Assembly: GCA_902775355.1 (NCBI GenBank)
Contig: CACYLY010000026.1
Location: forward strand, 1 to 37,431
Direction of reading: 5' to 3'
Length of the DNA stretch: 37,431 nucleotides
From: Oscillospiraceae bacterium
GTDB taxonomy: Bacteria; Bacillota; Clostridia; Oscillospirales; Oscillospiraceae
Positions 24,207 to 31,555 of the stretch are shown piece by piece; position 1 is the first letter of the stretch; the number at the start of each line of letters is the position of its first letter. A program made the position numbers and the translations under genes. A model generated the notes under the pieces. That model was not told the origin of the DNA and did no database searches. It was given only the letters and a program-made list of their open reading frames with translations.

Positions 24207-25574
24207 TCAATTCTGGTTATACCGATAGTACTCCGTCTCCTCCCGGGCGGGCCGGGGGATATGCACCTCCGGCAGCGCGTCCCCGGAGATGGCGTCCCAG
24301 AGGGCAAAGCCGTCTGACTCGGTGGGATAGATGGGCAGGCCCAGCGCCGCCGCGGCCTCCTCCAGCTTCACGTCGTCCAGGAAATCCAGCTCCTCCCGGC
24401 GCAGCATGTTCTGGGAGATGAAGAGCCGCTTGCCCAGATCTTTGCCCTTCAGCTGGCGGATCAGATCCCCGCCGGTGACCAGCCCGGCCACGGTGATGCT
24501 GTGGCCGAAGAAGTCGTTCTCGATGGCGTAGACCCGGCCGTCCAGCTCCGGCCAGCGCTGTTTGGCCTCCGCCAGCAGGCCCTCGAAGAAGGGCGCCGCG
24601 GCGGTGCCGGTGGCAATGGAGAAGGGCACGGCGTCCGGCGCGTCGGAGAGCCGCAGGGCGGAGCGGAACTCCGTCTCCAGCAGGCGGAGCATGCCCACGC
24701 CGTTTTCCAGCTGGGTGTGCTCCTCATAAAACTCATCCGGCGGCAGCTCCCGCCCGGCCTCCAGGTACAGCTCGTCCCCGCACCAGAAGATCCGGGTGCC
24801 GTATTTTTCCACGCAGCGATCCCCGAAGGCGGTAACCTGGTCGATGGTCTCGGCGGCGTGCTCCGGCGTGAAGGGCGTAAGCTCGGCCAGGCCTTCCCGG
24901 TACTTCGTGAGCCCCACCGGGACGATGGACACGCTGTGCACCGCCGGGTACAAGGCCGCCAGGTCCTCCATGCTCTGCTGCAGGGCCGCCCCGTCGTTCC
25001 AGCCGGGGCAGCAGACGATCTGGCAGTTCATGACGATGCCGGCCTCCGCGAAGCGGCGCATCACCTCGATGCTCTCCCCCGCCCGGGGGTTGCGCAGCAT
25101 CCGGCAGCGGAGCGCCGGGTCCGTGGTGTGCACCGAAATGTTCACCGGGCTCACGTGCAGGTCGATGATCCGCTGGATCTCCCGCCTGGAGAGATTGGTG
25201 AGGGTGATGTAGTTGCCCAGCAGGAAGCTGAGCCGGGCGTCGTCGTCCTTGAAATACATGGTCTTCCGCATGCCCGGGGGCAGCTGGTCGATGAAGCAGA
25301 AGACGCAGGCGTTGGCGCAGGAGCGGGGCCGGTCCATGAGATAGCTCTCGAAATCCAGGCCCAGATCGCCGCCCTCCCGCTTGTGGACGGGGATGTGGTA
25401 TTCCGTCCCGTCCGGCCGGCGCAGCAGCACGTCCAGCCGGGTGTCGTAGGCGTAGAACTTATAGTCCAGCACGTCCAGCACCCGCTTGCCGTTGATGGAT
25501 ATCAGATTGTCTCCGACCTGCACGTGGTGCCGCAGGGGGCTCGTGGGGTCGATGGCTTTGATGATATGATCCAT
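24207..25574 (-). CDS. DUF512 radical-SAM protein with PDZ-like N-terminus
   Basis: A 455-residue iron-sulfur protein of unknown function. The N-terminal 60 residues are PDZ-like (VQVGDNLISINGKRV). A radical-SAM cluster motif follows, Cys86-x3-Cys90-x2-Cys93 (CANACVFCFIDQLP). The C-terminal DUF512 domain includes FWCGDELYLEAGRELP, LENGVGMLRLLETEF and IATGTAAAPF. This architecture commonly lies near der in Clostridia. The start at 25574 has GGAG; that ribosome site directly follows a CTAC on the coding strand that may be the end of a degenerate REP. Confidence 0.93.
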   Translation of the reverse strand: MDHIIKAIDPTSPLRHHVQVGDNLISINGKRVLDVLDYKFYAYDTRLDVLLRRPDGTEYHIPVHKREGGDLGLDFESYLMDRPRSCANACVFCFIDQLPPGMRKTMYFKDDDARLSFLLGNYITLTNLSRREIQRIIDLHVSPVNISVHTTDPALRCRMLRNPRAGESIEVMRRFAEAGIVMNCQIVCCPGWNDGAALQQSMEDLAALYPAVHSVSIVPVGLTKYREGLAELTPFTPEHAAETIDQVTAFGDRCVEKYGTRIFWCGDELYLEAGRELPPDEFYEEHTQLENGVGMLRLLETEFRSALRLSDAPDAVPFSIATGTAAAPFFEGLLAEAKQRWPELDGRVYAIENDFFGHSITVAGLVTGGDLIRQLKGKDLGKRLFISQNMLRREELDFLDDVKLEEAAAALGLPIYPTESDGFALWDAISGDALPEVHIPRPAREETEYYRYNQN

Positions 25575-25614
25575 AAGACGCTCCGTAGGGGCAACCCAAC
25601 ATTATTTTTCCATC

Positions 25615-25645
25615 GTTTTTGCCGTAGCTTTGCCACGGCAAAAAC
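25615..25645 (-). terminator. Hairpin upstream of the DUF512 gene
   Basis: An 11-bp stem GTTTTTGCCGT/ACGGCAAAAAC with a 9-base loop, probably a bidirectional terminator. The stretch 25575-25802 holds no gene. Confidence 0.6.
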
Positions 25646-25727
25646 ACCCTGAGGCGAGCTTCGCGAGCCCTCGCGCCGACCAAACGAGGCGTCCCCCGCA
25701 AGCCGAGTGCGATAAGCGCGAGTTTTC

Positions 25728-25752
25728 CGATTGCAAACGCAGTTTGCAATCG
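25728..25752. repeat. Perfect short inverted repeat
   Basis: CGATTGCAAAC and GTTTGCAATCG, 11-bp arms with a GCA loop, between rpmF and the DUF512 gene. It could be an operator or part of a repeat; nothing decides. Confidence 0.6.
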
Positions 25753-25766
25753 CCAGGGATAGCAAA

Positions 25767-25794
25767 AGGAGGAAAGGACCGACCCTCTCCTCCT
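25767..25794 (-). terminator. Terminator after yceD-rpmF
   Basis: On the minus strand AGGAGGA pairs with TCCTCCT and is followed by TTTTGC, starting 9 bases past the rpmF stop. Confidence 0.6.
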
Positions 25795-25802
25795 AGAGCT
25801 TT

Positions 25803-25939
25803 TTACTTCTCCTCTTCAACGTTCAAGACCACGCGGCCCTTGTACTGTCCGCAGTGGCGGCAAGCATGATGGGGCAAGCAGAACTCGCCGCAGTTGGGGC
25901 ACTTGACGGTCTGGAGACTTTTCCTTTCGGGACTGCCAT
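25803..25939 (-). pseudogene. rpmF: Ribosomal protein L32, internal deletion and frameshift
   Basis: It has a proper AGGAGG site and starts MAVPKGKVS, the L32 N-terminus. In another frame the end reads VKCPNCGEF...[22 protein letters not shown] with the four zinc cysteines. The basic middle (normally like KARRDKRR...WKLxAP) is missing, and the remaining length, 137 bases, is not a multiple of three; about 180 would be expected. As written it would give a 38-residue nonsense-tailed peptide. L32 is part of the 50S subunit. Either another copy exists, or this is real loss, or an assembly error. Confidence 0.85.
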
Positions 25940-25988
25940 GTTGACACCTCCTGATCGTAAGCTGTTCTGAGCAGCTCAATAATGATGA

Positions 25989-26480
25989 TTATTTATCCAA
26001 AAGCTGCTCAAGCACAGCAAATCTTGGATCCGTTTGTTTCCTGCATCTGCAGGGGCCCAGGTTCAGGTTCTTGCCGCAGCTGGGGCAGAGACCTTTGCAG
26101 TCCTCCCGGCAGAGGAACTTGGTCTCCATATCCAGAATGAAGCAGGTGGAGAGGACCTCGTCCAGGTCCAGGTCGTTCCCGTCCAGGACGAAAAGCTCGG
26201 GATGCTCCTCGCTCTCCTCTTCCACGATCACGCAGTCCAACTGCGTCTCCTTCACGCTGTCAAAGGGCTCGCCGCAGCGGTCACAGACACAGGTCATCTC
26301 CGCCGTCAGCGTTCCCTCCAGATGCAGCACGCCGGCCTCGTTGTACACGCGGCCCTCTGCGTGGGGCTTGCCATGATAGCACAGAACGGCGGGAAAGTCC
26401 AGACCTTCCGTTTCCAGCTCCGCCTCAAAGGGGACCGAGCCGCCGGGAACCTCTATAATTTCGCGCAAATCCAGCTTCAT
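25989..26480 (-). CDS. yceD: YceD/DUF177 family protein
   Basis: A 163-residue protein of the DUF177 family, usually encoded just before rpmF as here, and linked to 23S rRNA/ribosome assembly. It has an N-terminal beta-rich part, CVCDRCGEPFD in the centre, an acidic stretch, and a C-terminal zinc-like cluster CREDCKGLCPSCGKNLN. The start at 26480 has GAGGT upstream. It is driven by the perfect-consensus promoter at 26510-26538. Confidence 0.94.
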   Translation of the reverse strand: MKLDLREIIEVPGGSVPFEAELETEGLDFPAVLCYHGKPHAEGRVYNEAGVLHLEGTLTAEMTCVCDRCGEPFDSVKETQLDCVIVEEESEEHPELFVLDGNDLDLDEVLSTCFILDMETKFLCREDCKGLCPSCGKNLNLGPCRCRKQTDPRFAVLEQLLDK

Positions 26481-26509
26481 ACAGCATACCTCGCTACAGT
26501 CGCCTAAGT

Positions 26510-26538
26510 ATTATAGTTGAAGCGATTCTACTTGTCAA
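26510..26538 (-). promoter_or_regulatory. Perfect consensus sigma-A promoter for yceD-rpmF
   Basis: On the minus strand TTGACA (26538-26533), 17 bases, TATAAT (26515-26510). Both hexamers match consensus. Its -35 box overlaps the -35 box of the opposite promoter by 5 bases. Confidence 0.93.
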
Positions 26539-26560
26539 GGCTTATTTTATGTTGTATACT
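26532..26560 (+). promoter_or_regulatory. Sigma-A promoter for the pseudouridine synthase
   Basis: TTGTCA (26532-26537), 17 bases, TATACT (26555-26560). The -35 box shares five base pairs with the yceD promoter on the other strand. Confidence 0.88.
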
Positions 26561-26592
26561 ACAAAAAAATGGGAGTTCCGAGGTTCATTTTT

Positions 26593-27561
26593 ATGAAAGA
26601 ATTGCGGGTAAACGCCAACGACGCCGGCCAGCGGCTGGACCGCTTCGTGGGAAAAGCGGTGCCCCTGCTGCCGGAGAGCCTGCTGCAGAAGTACATCCGT
26701 CTCAAGCGCATCAAGGTGAACGGCAAGGGCGCCAAGCGGGATACCCGCCTGGAGCTGGGGGACCTGCTGCAGCTCTATATCAACGACGAGTTTTTTGAAA
26801 AGCCCCGGGAGGAGAATTCGTACCTCAAGGTGGGCACGCCCCGGCTCAGCATCGTCTACGAGGACGAGAACATCCTCCTGGCGGACAAGAAGCCCGGCGT
26901 CCTCTGCCACAGCGCCGGGGTCTGGGACTACAACACCCTCATCGCCCACATCCAGGCCTACCTGGCCCAAAAGGGCGAGTGGCGGCCGAAGGAGGAAAAC
27001 GCCTTCGCCCCCGCCCTCTGCAACCGGATCGACCGCAACACCGGCGGCATCGTCATCGCCGCCAAGAACGCCGAGGCCCTGCGGATCCTCAACGACAAGA
27101 TCCGGGACCGGGAGATCGAAAAGTATTATCTCTGCGCCGTCCAGGGCCGCCCCAAGCCCCCGGAGGGGCGGCTGGAGAACTACCTTTTCAAAGACGCCCA
27201 GAAAAATCAGGTCTTCGTGAAGGCCAGGCCCGAGCCCGGGACCCGCAGCGCCGTGACGGAATACAGGGTCCTGCGCAGCAAGGGGGCCCTGAGCCTGGTG
27301 GAATGCCGGCTCCTCACCGGGCGCACCCACCAGATCCGGGTGCAGATGGCCCACGCGGGCTGGCCCCTGCTGGGGGACGGCAAGTACGGCCGGGAGCGCT
27401 TCAACAAGAACTTCGACGAGAAGGGCCAGGCCCTGTATTCCTACAAGCTGCGCTTCGAGTTTCCCACCGACGCGGGGATCCTGAACTACCTGCGCGGCCG
27501 GGAGTTCACCGTGGACAAGGTGGACTTCGTGGAGAAATACTTCGGAGGGGCGGAAACATGA
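26593..27561 (+). CDS. RluA-family pseudouridine synthase
   Basis: A 322-residue RNA pseudouridine synthase. An S4 RNA-binding domain occupies about 1-65 (AGQRLDRFVGKAVP, LLQKYIRLKRIKVNG). The catalytic domain has Asp147 in NRIDRNTGGIV, the YLCAVQG strand and LLTGRTHQIRVQMAHAGWPLLGDGKYG. It resembles RluC/RluD; the RNA target is not determinable. The ATG at 26569 is only 8 bases past the -10 box, so the ATG at 26593 with GAGG upstream is chosen. The stop overlaps the next gene (ATGA). Confidence 0.93.
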   Translation: MKELRVNANDAGQRLDRFVGKAVPLLPESLLQKYIRLKRIKVNGKGAKRDTRLELGDLLQLYINDEFFEKPREENSYLKVGTPRLSIVYEDENILLADKKPGVLCHSAGVWDYNTLIAHIQAYLAQKGEWRPKEENAFAPALCNRIDRNTGGIVIAAKNAEALRILNDKIRDREIEKYYLCAVQGRPKPPEGRLENYLFKDAQKNQVFVKARPEPGTRSAVTEYRVLRSKGALSLVECRLLTGRTHQIRVQMAHAGWPLLGDGKYGRERFNKNFDEKGQALYSYKLRFEFPTDAGILNYLRGREFTVDKVDFVEKYFGGAET

Positions 27562-27995
27562 GGATCATCCCCTATGAAGAGCAATACCGGGACGATATGA
27601 TCTTCATGGTGCTCTCCGCCAAGGACGCCCTGGGCCGGATCCCGCGTCTGAACGAGGACCTGCTGGACGTGAAGAAGCATTATTTGCAGGCCGGAACCGG
27701 GTTCTGGCTGGCGCTGGATGAGGACGGCCGGGTCGTGGGCTGCGTGGGCTATTCTCTCGAAGCGGAGCCCGGCGTCGCCCGGCTGCATCGGCTCTACGTC
27801 AAGCCCGCGCTGAAACGGCGGGGCGTCGGCTCGGCCCTGCTGGAGACGGCGGAGGCGGCCATGAAGGCCCGAGGCATCCGGGAGGCCCGGGTGCATCTGG
27901 GCGAGCCGCGGGAGCAATGGTTCGAGTCCTATGCGTTTTACCCCAAACACGGCTATCGGGAATTTGCCCCGCGCTGGATGCGGAAAGAATTGTAG
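27558..27995 (+). CDS. GNAT N-acetyltransferase
   Basis: A 145-residue acetyltransferase with a clear acetyl-CoA loop (RLYVKPALKRRGVGSALLETAEAAMKARG) and a C-terminal FYPKHGYREF. The substrate is unknown. The start overlaps the pseudouridine synthase stop by 4 bases, with GGAGGGG upstream. Its TAG stop is formed by the GTAG head of a REP palindrome beginning at 27992, so the original C-terminus may have been replaced. Confidence 0.92.
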   Translation: MRIIPYEEQYRDDMIFMVLSAKDALGRIPRLNEDLLDVKKHYLQAGTGFWLALDEDGRVVGCVGYSLEAEPGVARLHRLYVKPALKRRGVGSALLETAEAAMKARGIREARVHLGEPREQWFESYAFYPKHGYREFAPRWMRKEL

Positions 27996-28054
27996 CGCCG
28001 AGCATCGCTCGGCGAAACCCCCGCGCTCCCCGTAGCGCCGAGCATCGCTCGGCG
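27992..28054 (+). repeat. Two REP palindromes upstream of the first RAYT
   Basis: 27992-28014 and 28032-28054: GTAG, then arms CGCCGAGC/GCTCGGCG with an ATC loop. Both are in plus orientation, heading towards the transposase gene. Confidence 0.92.
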
Positions 28055-28085
28055 AACCATTTCAAACCGACACCGGGAGGCTGTC

Positions 28086-28568
28086 ATGAACCGATCAAAC
28101 CGCATCGGGAAACACCTGAGACTCGCAAATTACGATTACAGTCAAGCAGGTGCTTACTTTGTAACCTTTTGCGTGAAAGACCGCCTTCCCCTCCTCTCGC
28201 AGGTTTGCCCCAGCGACAATGCTATTGACCCTCCCGTAGTTCGACTGTCATCGTTTGGCTCTCTTACCGAAGAGGCTATTCTGCAGATTCCCGAGCGATA
28301 CAGCGGCACACAGGTAGATGCTTATGTGATCATGCCAAACCATGTGCATCTTCTTGTTTGCCTTCCGTCAGAGAGCGGGCCAAAGCTTGGCAGGATCATC
28401 CAGCATTTGAAGGGATTCGTTACGAAGCAATGCGGGCAAGCCATCTGGCAGGACAAATACTACGATCACGCGGTACGGAACGAAGCGGACTATCGGACCA
28501 AATATCAATACATTCTTGACAATCCCGCAAAATGGGCAGAAGATGAGTATTATTCTTCGCTGAAATAA
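28086..28568 (+). CDS. REP-associated tyrosine transposase (RAYT), copy 1
   Basis: A 160-residue Y1/HUH-type single-strand DNA transposase of the IS200-like REP-associated group. It has ANYDYSQAGAYFVTFCV near the N-terminus, the HUH motif in MPNHVHLL (His86, His88), a helix region GRIIQHLKGFVTKQ, and KYQYILDNPAKWAEDEYY with the likely catalytic Tyr (140 or 142). It has a GGGAGG ribosome site. REPs flank it in inverted orientation with GTAG on the outer sides. It is less GC-rich than its neighbours, consistent with transfer. In known cases RAYTs cut and move REPs at the GTAG; activity here is inferred. Confidence 0.92.
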   Translation: MNRSNRIGKHLRLANYDYSQAGAYFVTFCVKDRLPLLSQVCPSDNAIDPPVVRLSSFGSLTEEAILQIPERYSGTQVDAYVIMPNHVHLLVCLPSESGPKLGRIIQHLKGFVTKQCGQAIWQDKYYDHAVRNEADYRTKYQYILDNPAKWAEDEYYSSLK

Positions 28569-28573
28569 TTTTT

Positions 28574-28692
28574 CGCCGAGCAATGCTCGGCGCTACGGGT
28601 TCGCTGACCTGTGATACACGTCGCCGAGCGATGCTCGGCGCTACGGGTACGCTGGCCTGTGATACACGTCGCCGAGCGATGCTCGGCGCTAC
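28574..28692 (-). repeat. Three REPs in a 48-bp tandem array downstream of the first RAYT
   Basis: 28574-28596, 28622-28644 and 28670-28692, each with arms CGCCGAGC/GCTCGGCG and ending CTAC (minus orientation). The starts are exactly 48 bases apart, with conserved linker sequence (GCTG-CCTGTGATACACGT). Orientation is opposite to the two REPs upstream. Confidence 0.93.
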
Positions 28693-28725
28693 GGAAGGCC
28701 GGGGCGAAATAGAAAGGAGCACCTT

Positions 28726-29238
28726 ATGCTGTTGAATGAATTTGAGACCCGGGACCTGGAGGAGCGGGTCCGGACCGAGCTGCGCTTCCGGCCGGACAGC
28801 CGGGAGCGGGAGCACTCCCTGCTGTGGTGGAAGCGGCCCTTCCGGCTGCCGAAGCCCTGGGCGGTCTACGCCCTGGACACGGTGAATCAGGAGCAGATCG
28901 AGCGGACCAAGGAGGCCGTCAAGGGCGGCCTGCTGGCGGTCACCCGGCCCGGGGAAAAGCTCTATGCCCTGGACTGGAATCACTGCGCCTTTCTCTTTGA
29001 CCCCCGGAAGGACGAGGAACAGCGATCCGAAGAGCAGATCGACCAGAACGGCGAAAAATGGATCGCCGCCTTCCCCTTCTATTTTCCCGACGGGGACTAC
29101 TATTTCTTCCTGGACGAGGACTTCCGCTTCGGCTATCTGGGCCACCCCTGGCGAAAGGAGATCTGGGTCTTCGGCGCGGAGCTGCTGCCGGAGATCGAGA
29201 AGATCGCCCCAAGCCTCGGCTGGCAGAAGCTGCGGTAA
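28726..29238 (+). CDS. DUF2716-like hypothetical protein
   Basis: A 170-residue soluble protein without signal or membrane segments. The segments LYALDWNHCAFLFDP, FPDGDYYFFLDEDFRFGYLGHPWRKEIWVFG and an N-terminal FRPDSRE recall the DUF2716 family; this is from memory and moderate in certainty. Function unknown. AAGGAG lies before the ATG. It sits between the two RAYT/REP units, 34 bases after a REP, and has the GC content of the core genome, so it is more likely a resident gene than cargo. Confidence 0.8.
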   Translation: MLLNEFETRDLEERVRTELRFRPDSREREHSLLWWKRPFRLPKPWAVYALDTVNQEQIERTKEAVKGGLLAVTRPGEKLYALDWNHCAFLFDPRKDEEQRSEEQIDQNGEKWIAAFPFYFPDGDYYFFLDEDFRFGYLGHPWRKEIWVFGAELLPEIEKIAPSLGWQKLR

Positions 29239-29293
29239 ACGCGGGGAATGGGCTGATCGGCTTGCTGTCGATCCGAATGCGGACGGGTAATGC

Positions 29294-29341
29294 GTGGGCC
29301 CCTACGGCCCTGTGCGGCGCCGCTGCCCCGCAGGGGCCCAC
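29294..29341. repeat. Compound palindrome before the second RAYT
   Basis: Arms GTGGGCCCCT (29294-29303) and AGGGGCCCAC (29332-29341). CTAC overlaps the left arm and GCAG the right, as in two facing REP-like units. It fills much of the 149 bases between genes. Confidence 0.6.
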
Positions 29342-29387
29342 CCATCGGTCGTGCGCGGCACCCGATGCAGAACAGGAGTATTTGGCT

Positions 29388-29870
29388 ATGCGTTTCTCCC
29401 CTTTTCCAACGAGAAAACCACATCGACTGGATGACTATGATTATAGCACGCCTGGTGCTTATTTTGTCACGATTTGTACGAAAGAGCGTCGGCCTGTTCT
29501 CTCGCACATCGCCGTAGGGACGACCATTGGTCGTCCGCCGGAAGTTCAGCTCTCCCCGCTGGGTCATGTCGTGGAAGACGCTATTCTTCAGATCCCTGTG
29601 AGATATGAAGGAACCGTGCTCGATCAATATGTTGTTATGCCCAACCATGTGCACCTTCTGCTGCAAATTACCTCTCCCGGCGGGCCGAAGCTGGGTCAAA
29701 TTATCCAGCAGCTGAAGGGGCATGTCACAAAGCAATGGGGCAAACCGGTTTGGCAAGAAAAATTTTACGATCACGTAATCCGTGACGAGAGTGACTTCCT
29801 CATCAAATATCAGTATATTTCCAACAACCCAGCAAAATGGGCCGAGGACGAATACTTTTCGGAATCTTAG
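29388..29870 (+). CDS. REP-associated tyrosine transposase (RAYT), copy 2
   Basis: A second 160-residue RAYT, homologous over its length to the copy at 28086 but well diverged. It has YDYSTPGAYFVTICTKERRPVLS, the HUH motif MPNHVHLLL (His87, His89), GQIIQQLKGHVTKQW and KYQYISNNPAKWAEDEYF with Tyr141/143. AGGAG lies 9 bases before the ATG. Codons 43-50 (VGTTIGRP) are formed by a complete GTAG-headed palindrome. A REP with another stem follows the stop codon in minus orientation. The upstream open frame to 29058 is not used. Confidence 0.92.
   Translation: MRFSPFPTRKPHRLDDYDYSTPGAYFVTICTKERRPVLSHIAVGTTIGRPPEVQLSPLGHVVEDAILQIPVRYEGTVLDQYVVMPNHVHLLLQITSPGGPKLGQIIQQLKGHVTKQWGKPVWQEKFYDHVIRDESDFLIKYQYISNNPAKWAEDEYFSES
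29514..29536 (+). repeat. REP palindrome inside the second RAYT gene
   Basis: GTAG, then 9-bp arms GGACGACCA/TGGTCGTCC with a 1-base loop, total 23 bases as for the REPs around it. It is read through in frame. Confidence 0.85.
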
Positions 29871-29886
29871 CCTTCTGCGAGGAAGC

Positions 29887-29909
29887 GGACGGGCAATGCC
29901 CGTCCCTAC
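29887..29909 (-). repeat. REP palindrome after the second RAYT
   Basis: Arms GGACGGGCA/TGCCCGTCC with a 1-base loop and CTAC at the end (minus orientation), 16 bases past the transposase stop. Confidence 0.88.
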
Positions 29910-29939
29910 GGCTACACTTTATATCAGGAGGAACCCTCT

Positions 29940-31541
29940 ATGTTAACCGTCAACGACCTTTCCATGCAGTTCGGACCCTCCGTGCTGTTTTCCAAGGTGG
30001 ACCTGCAGTTCACCGCCGGCAACTGCTACGGCATCATCGGCGCCAACGGCGCGGGCAAATCCACCTTTATCAAGATCCTCTCCGGGGAGCTGGAGCCCAC
30101 CTCCGGCGCCGTGGTGCTGGAGCCCAAGCGCCGCATGTCGGTGCTCAAGCAGAACCAGAGCCTCTATGACGACTGCCGGGTGCTGGACACTGTCATCATG
30201 GGCCACCAGCGGCTTTTCGACTGCGGCCGGGAGAAGGACGCCATCTATGAGAAGGAGGACTTTAGCGACGAGGACGGCCTGCGTGCCGCGGAGCTGGAGG
30301 AGGAATTCTCCGAGCTGGGCGGCTACGAGGCCGAGAGCGACGCGGGCCGGATCCTCCAGGGCCTGGGCGTCCCGGTGGAGCTCCACGAGAGCCTGATGCG
30401 GGACATCGACCCCCGCCTGAAGGTGAAGGTGCTGCTGGCCCAGGCCCTCTTCGGCAAGCCGGACGTGCTGCTGCTGGACGAGCCCACCAACAACCTGGAC
30501 CTGGCCAGCGTGGTCTGGCTGGAGGACTTCCTCATGGATTACGCCGGCACGGTGCTGGTGGTGAGCCATGACCGCTACTTCCTCAACAACGTCTGCACCC
30601 ACATCGTGGACATCGACTACGGCAAAATCAAGATGTACGTGGGCAACTACGACTTCTGGTACGAGTCCAGCCAGCTGATCCAGAAGCTGATCCGGGACCA
30701 GAACAAGAAGGCCGAGCAGAAGATCCAGGAGCTGCAGACCTTCATCGCCCGCTTCTCCGCCAACAAGTCCAAGTCCCGGCAGGCCACCAGCCGCCGGAAG
30801 CTGCTGGACAAGATCACCGTGGAGGAGCTGCCCGCCTCCGGGCGGCGCTACCCCTGGGTGGGCTTCAAGGCCGAGCGGGAGCCCGGCAAGGACCGGCTCT
30901 TCGTCACGGACGTCTCCAAGACCGTGGACGGGGTGAAGCTGCTCAACAAGGTCAGCTTCATCGTGGGCAGGGACGACAAGATCTCCGTGGTGGGCAAAAA
31001 CGAGCTGGCTGTCACCATGCTCTACAAGATCCTCATGGGCGAGGAGGAGCCGGACGAGGGCACGGTGAAGTGGGGCGCCTCCATCCAGCCCAGCTACTTC
31101 CCCAAGGACCACAACAGCTTTTTCGACGGCTTCGACGCGGATCTCATCGAGTGGATGCGCCAGTTCTCCGCCGACAAGCGAGAGAGCTACCTGCGCACCT
31201 TCCTGGGCCGGATGCTCTTCAGCGGCGACGACGTGTACAAGCCCGCCAAGGTCCTCTCCGGCGGGGAAAAGGTCCGCTGCATGCTGTCCCGGATGATGCT
31301 CTCCGGCGCCAACTTCCTGGTGCTGGACCAGCCCACCAACCACCTGGACCTGGAATCCATCGCCGCGCTCAATAACGGCCTGGAGGCTTTCAAGTACAAC
31401 GTGATCTTCTCCTGCCACGACCACCAGCTGACCCAGACCGTGGCCAACCGCATCATCGAGATCACCGAGGACGGCATCATCGACCGCCGCTGCAGCTACG
31501 ACGAGTACATGCACATCAGCGACCTGGAGCAGGCGCGGTAA
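29940..31541 (+). CDS. ABC-F family ATPase (YbiT-like)
   Basis: A 533-residue soluble protein with two nucleotide-binding domains and no membrane part; ABC-F proteins act on the ribosome. Domain 1 has Walker A GANGAGKST (34-42) and Walker B LLLDEPTNNLDL, but the LSGGQ-type signature is replaced by DIDPRLKVK, as in YbiT-type proteins. The linker contains ELQTFIARFSANKSKSRQATSRRK, a YbiT hallmark. Domain 2 has a degenerate Walker A (VVGKNELAVTM) without the usual GKS/T, yet keeps LSGGEKVR and LVLDQPTNHLDLES. AGGAGG precedes the ATG. Antibiotic resistance is not implied by this subgroup. Confidence 0.93.
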   Translation: MLTVNDLSMQFGPSVLFSKVDLQFTAGNCYGIIGANGAGKSTFIKILSGELEPTSGAVVLEPKRRMSVLKQNQSLYDDCRVLDTVIMGHQRLFDCGREKDAIYEKEDFSDEDGLRAAELEEEFSELGGYEAESDAGRILQGLGVPVELHESLMRDIDPRLKVKVLLAQALFGKPDVLLLDEPTNNLDLASVVWLEDFLMDYAGTVLVVSHDRYFLNNVCTHIVDIDYGKIKMYVGNYDFWYESSQLIQKLIRDQNKKAEQKIQELQTFIARFSANKSKSRQATSRRKLLDKITVEELPASGRRYPWVGFKAEREPGKDRLFVTDVSKTVDGVKLLNKVSFIVGRDDKISVVGKNELAVTMLYKILMGEEEPDEGTVKWGASIQPSYFPKDHNSFFDGFDADLIEWMRQFSADKRESYLRTFLGRMLFSGDDVYKPAKVLSGGEKVRCMLSRMMLSGANFLVLDQPTNHLDLESIAALNNGLEAFKYNVIFSCHDHQLTQTVANRIIEITEDGIIDRRCSYDEYMHISDLEQAR

Positions 31542-31555
31542 GAAAGGAGTATGCC

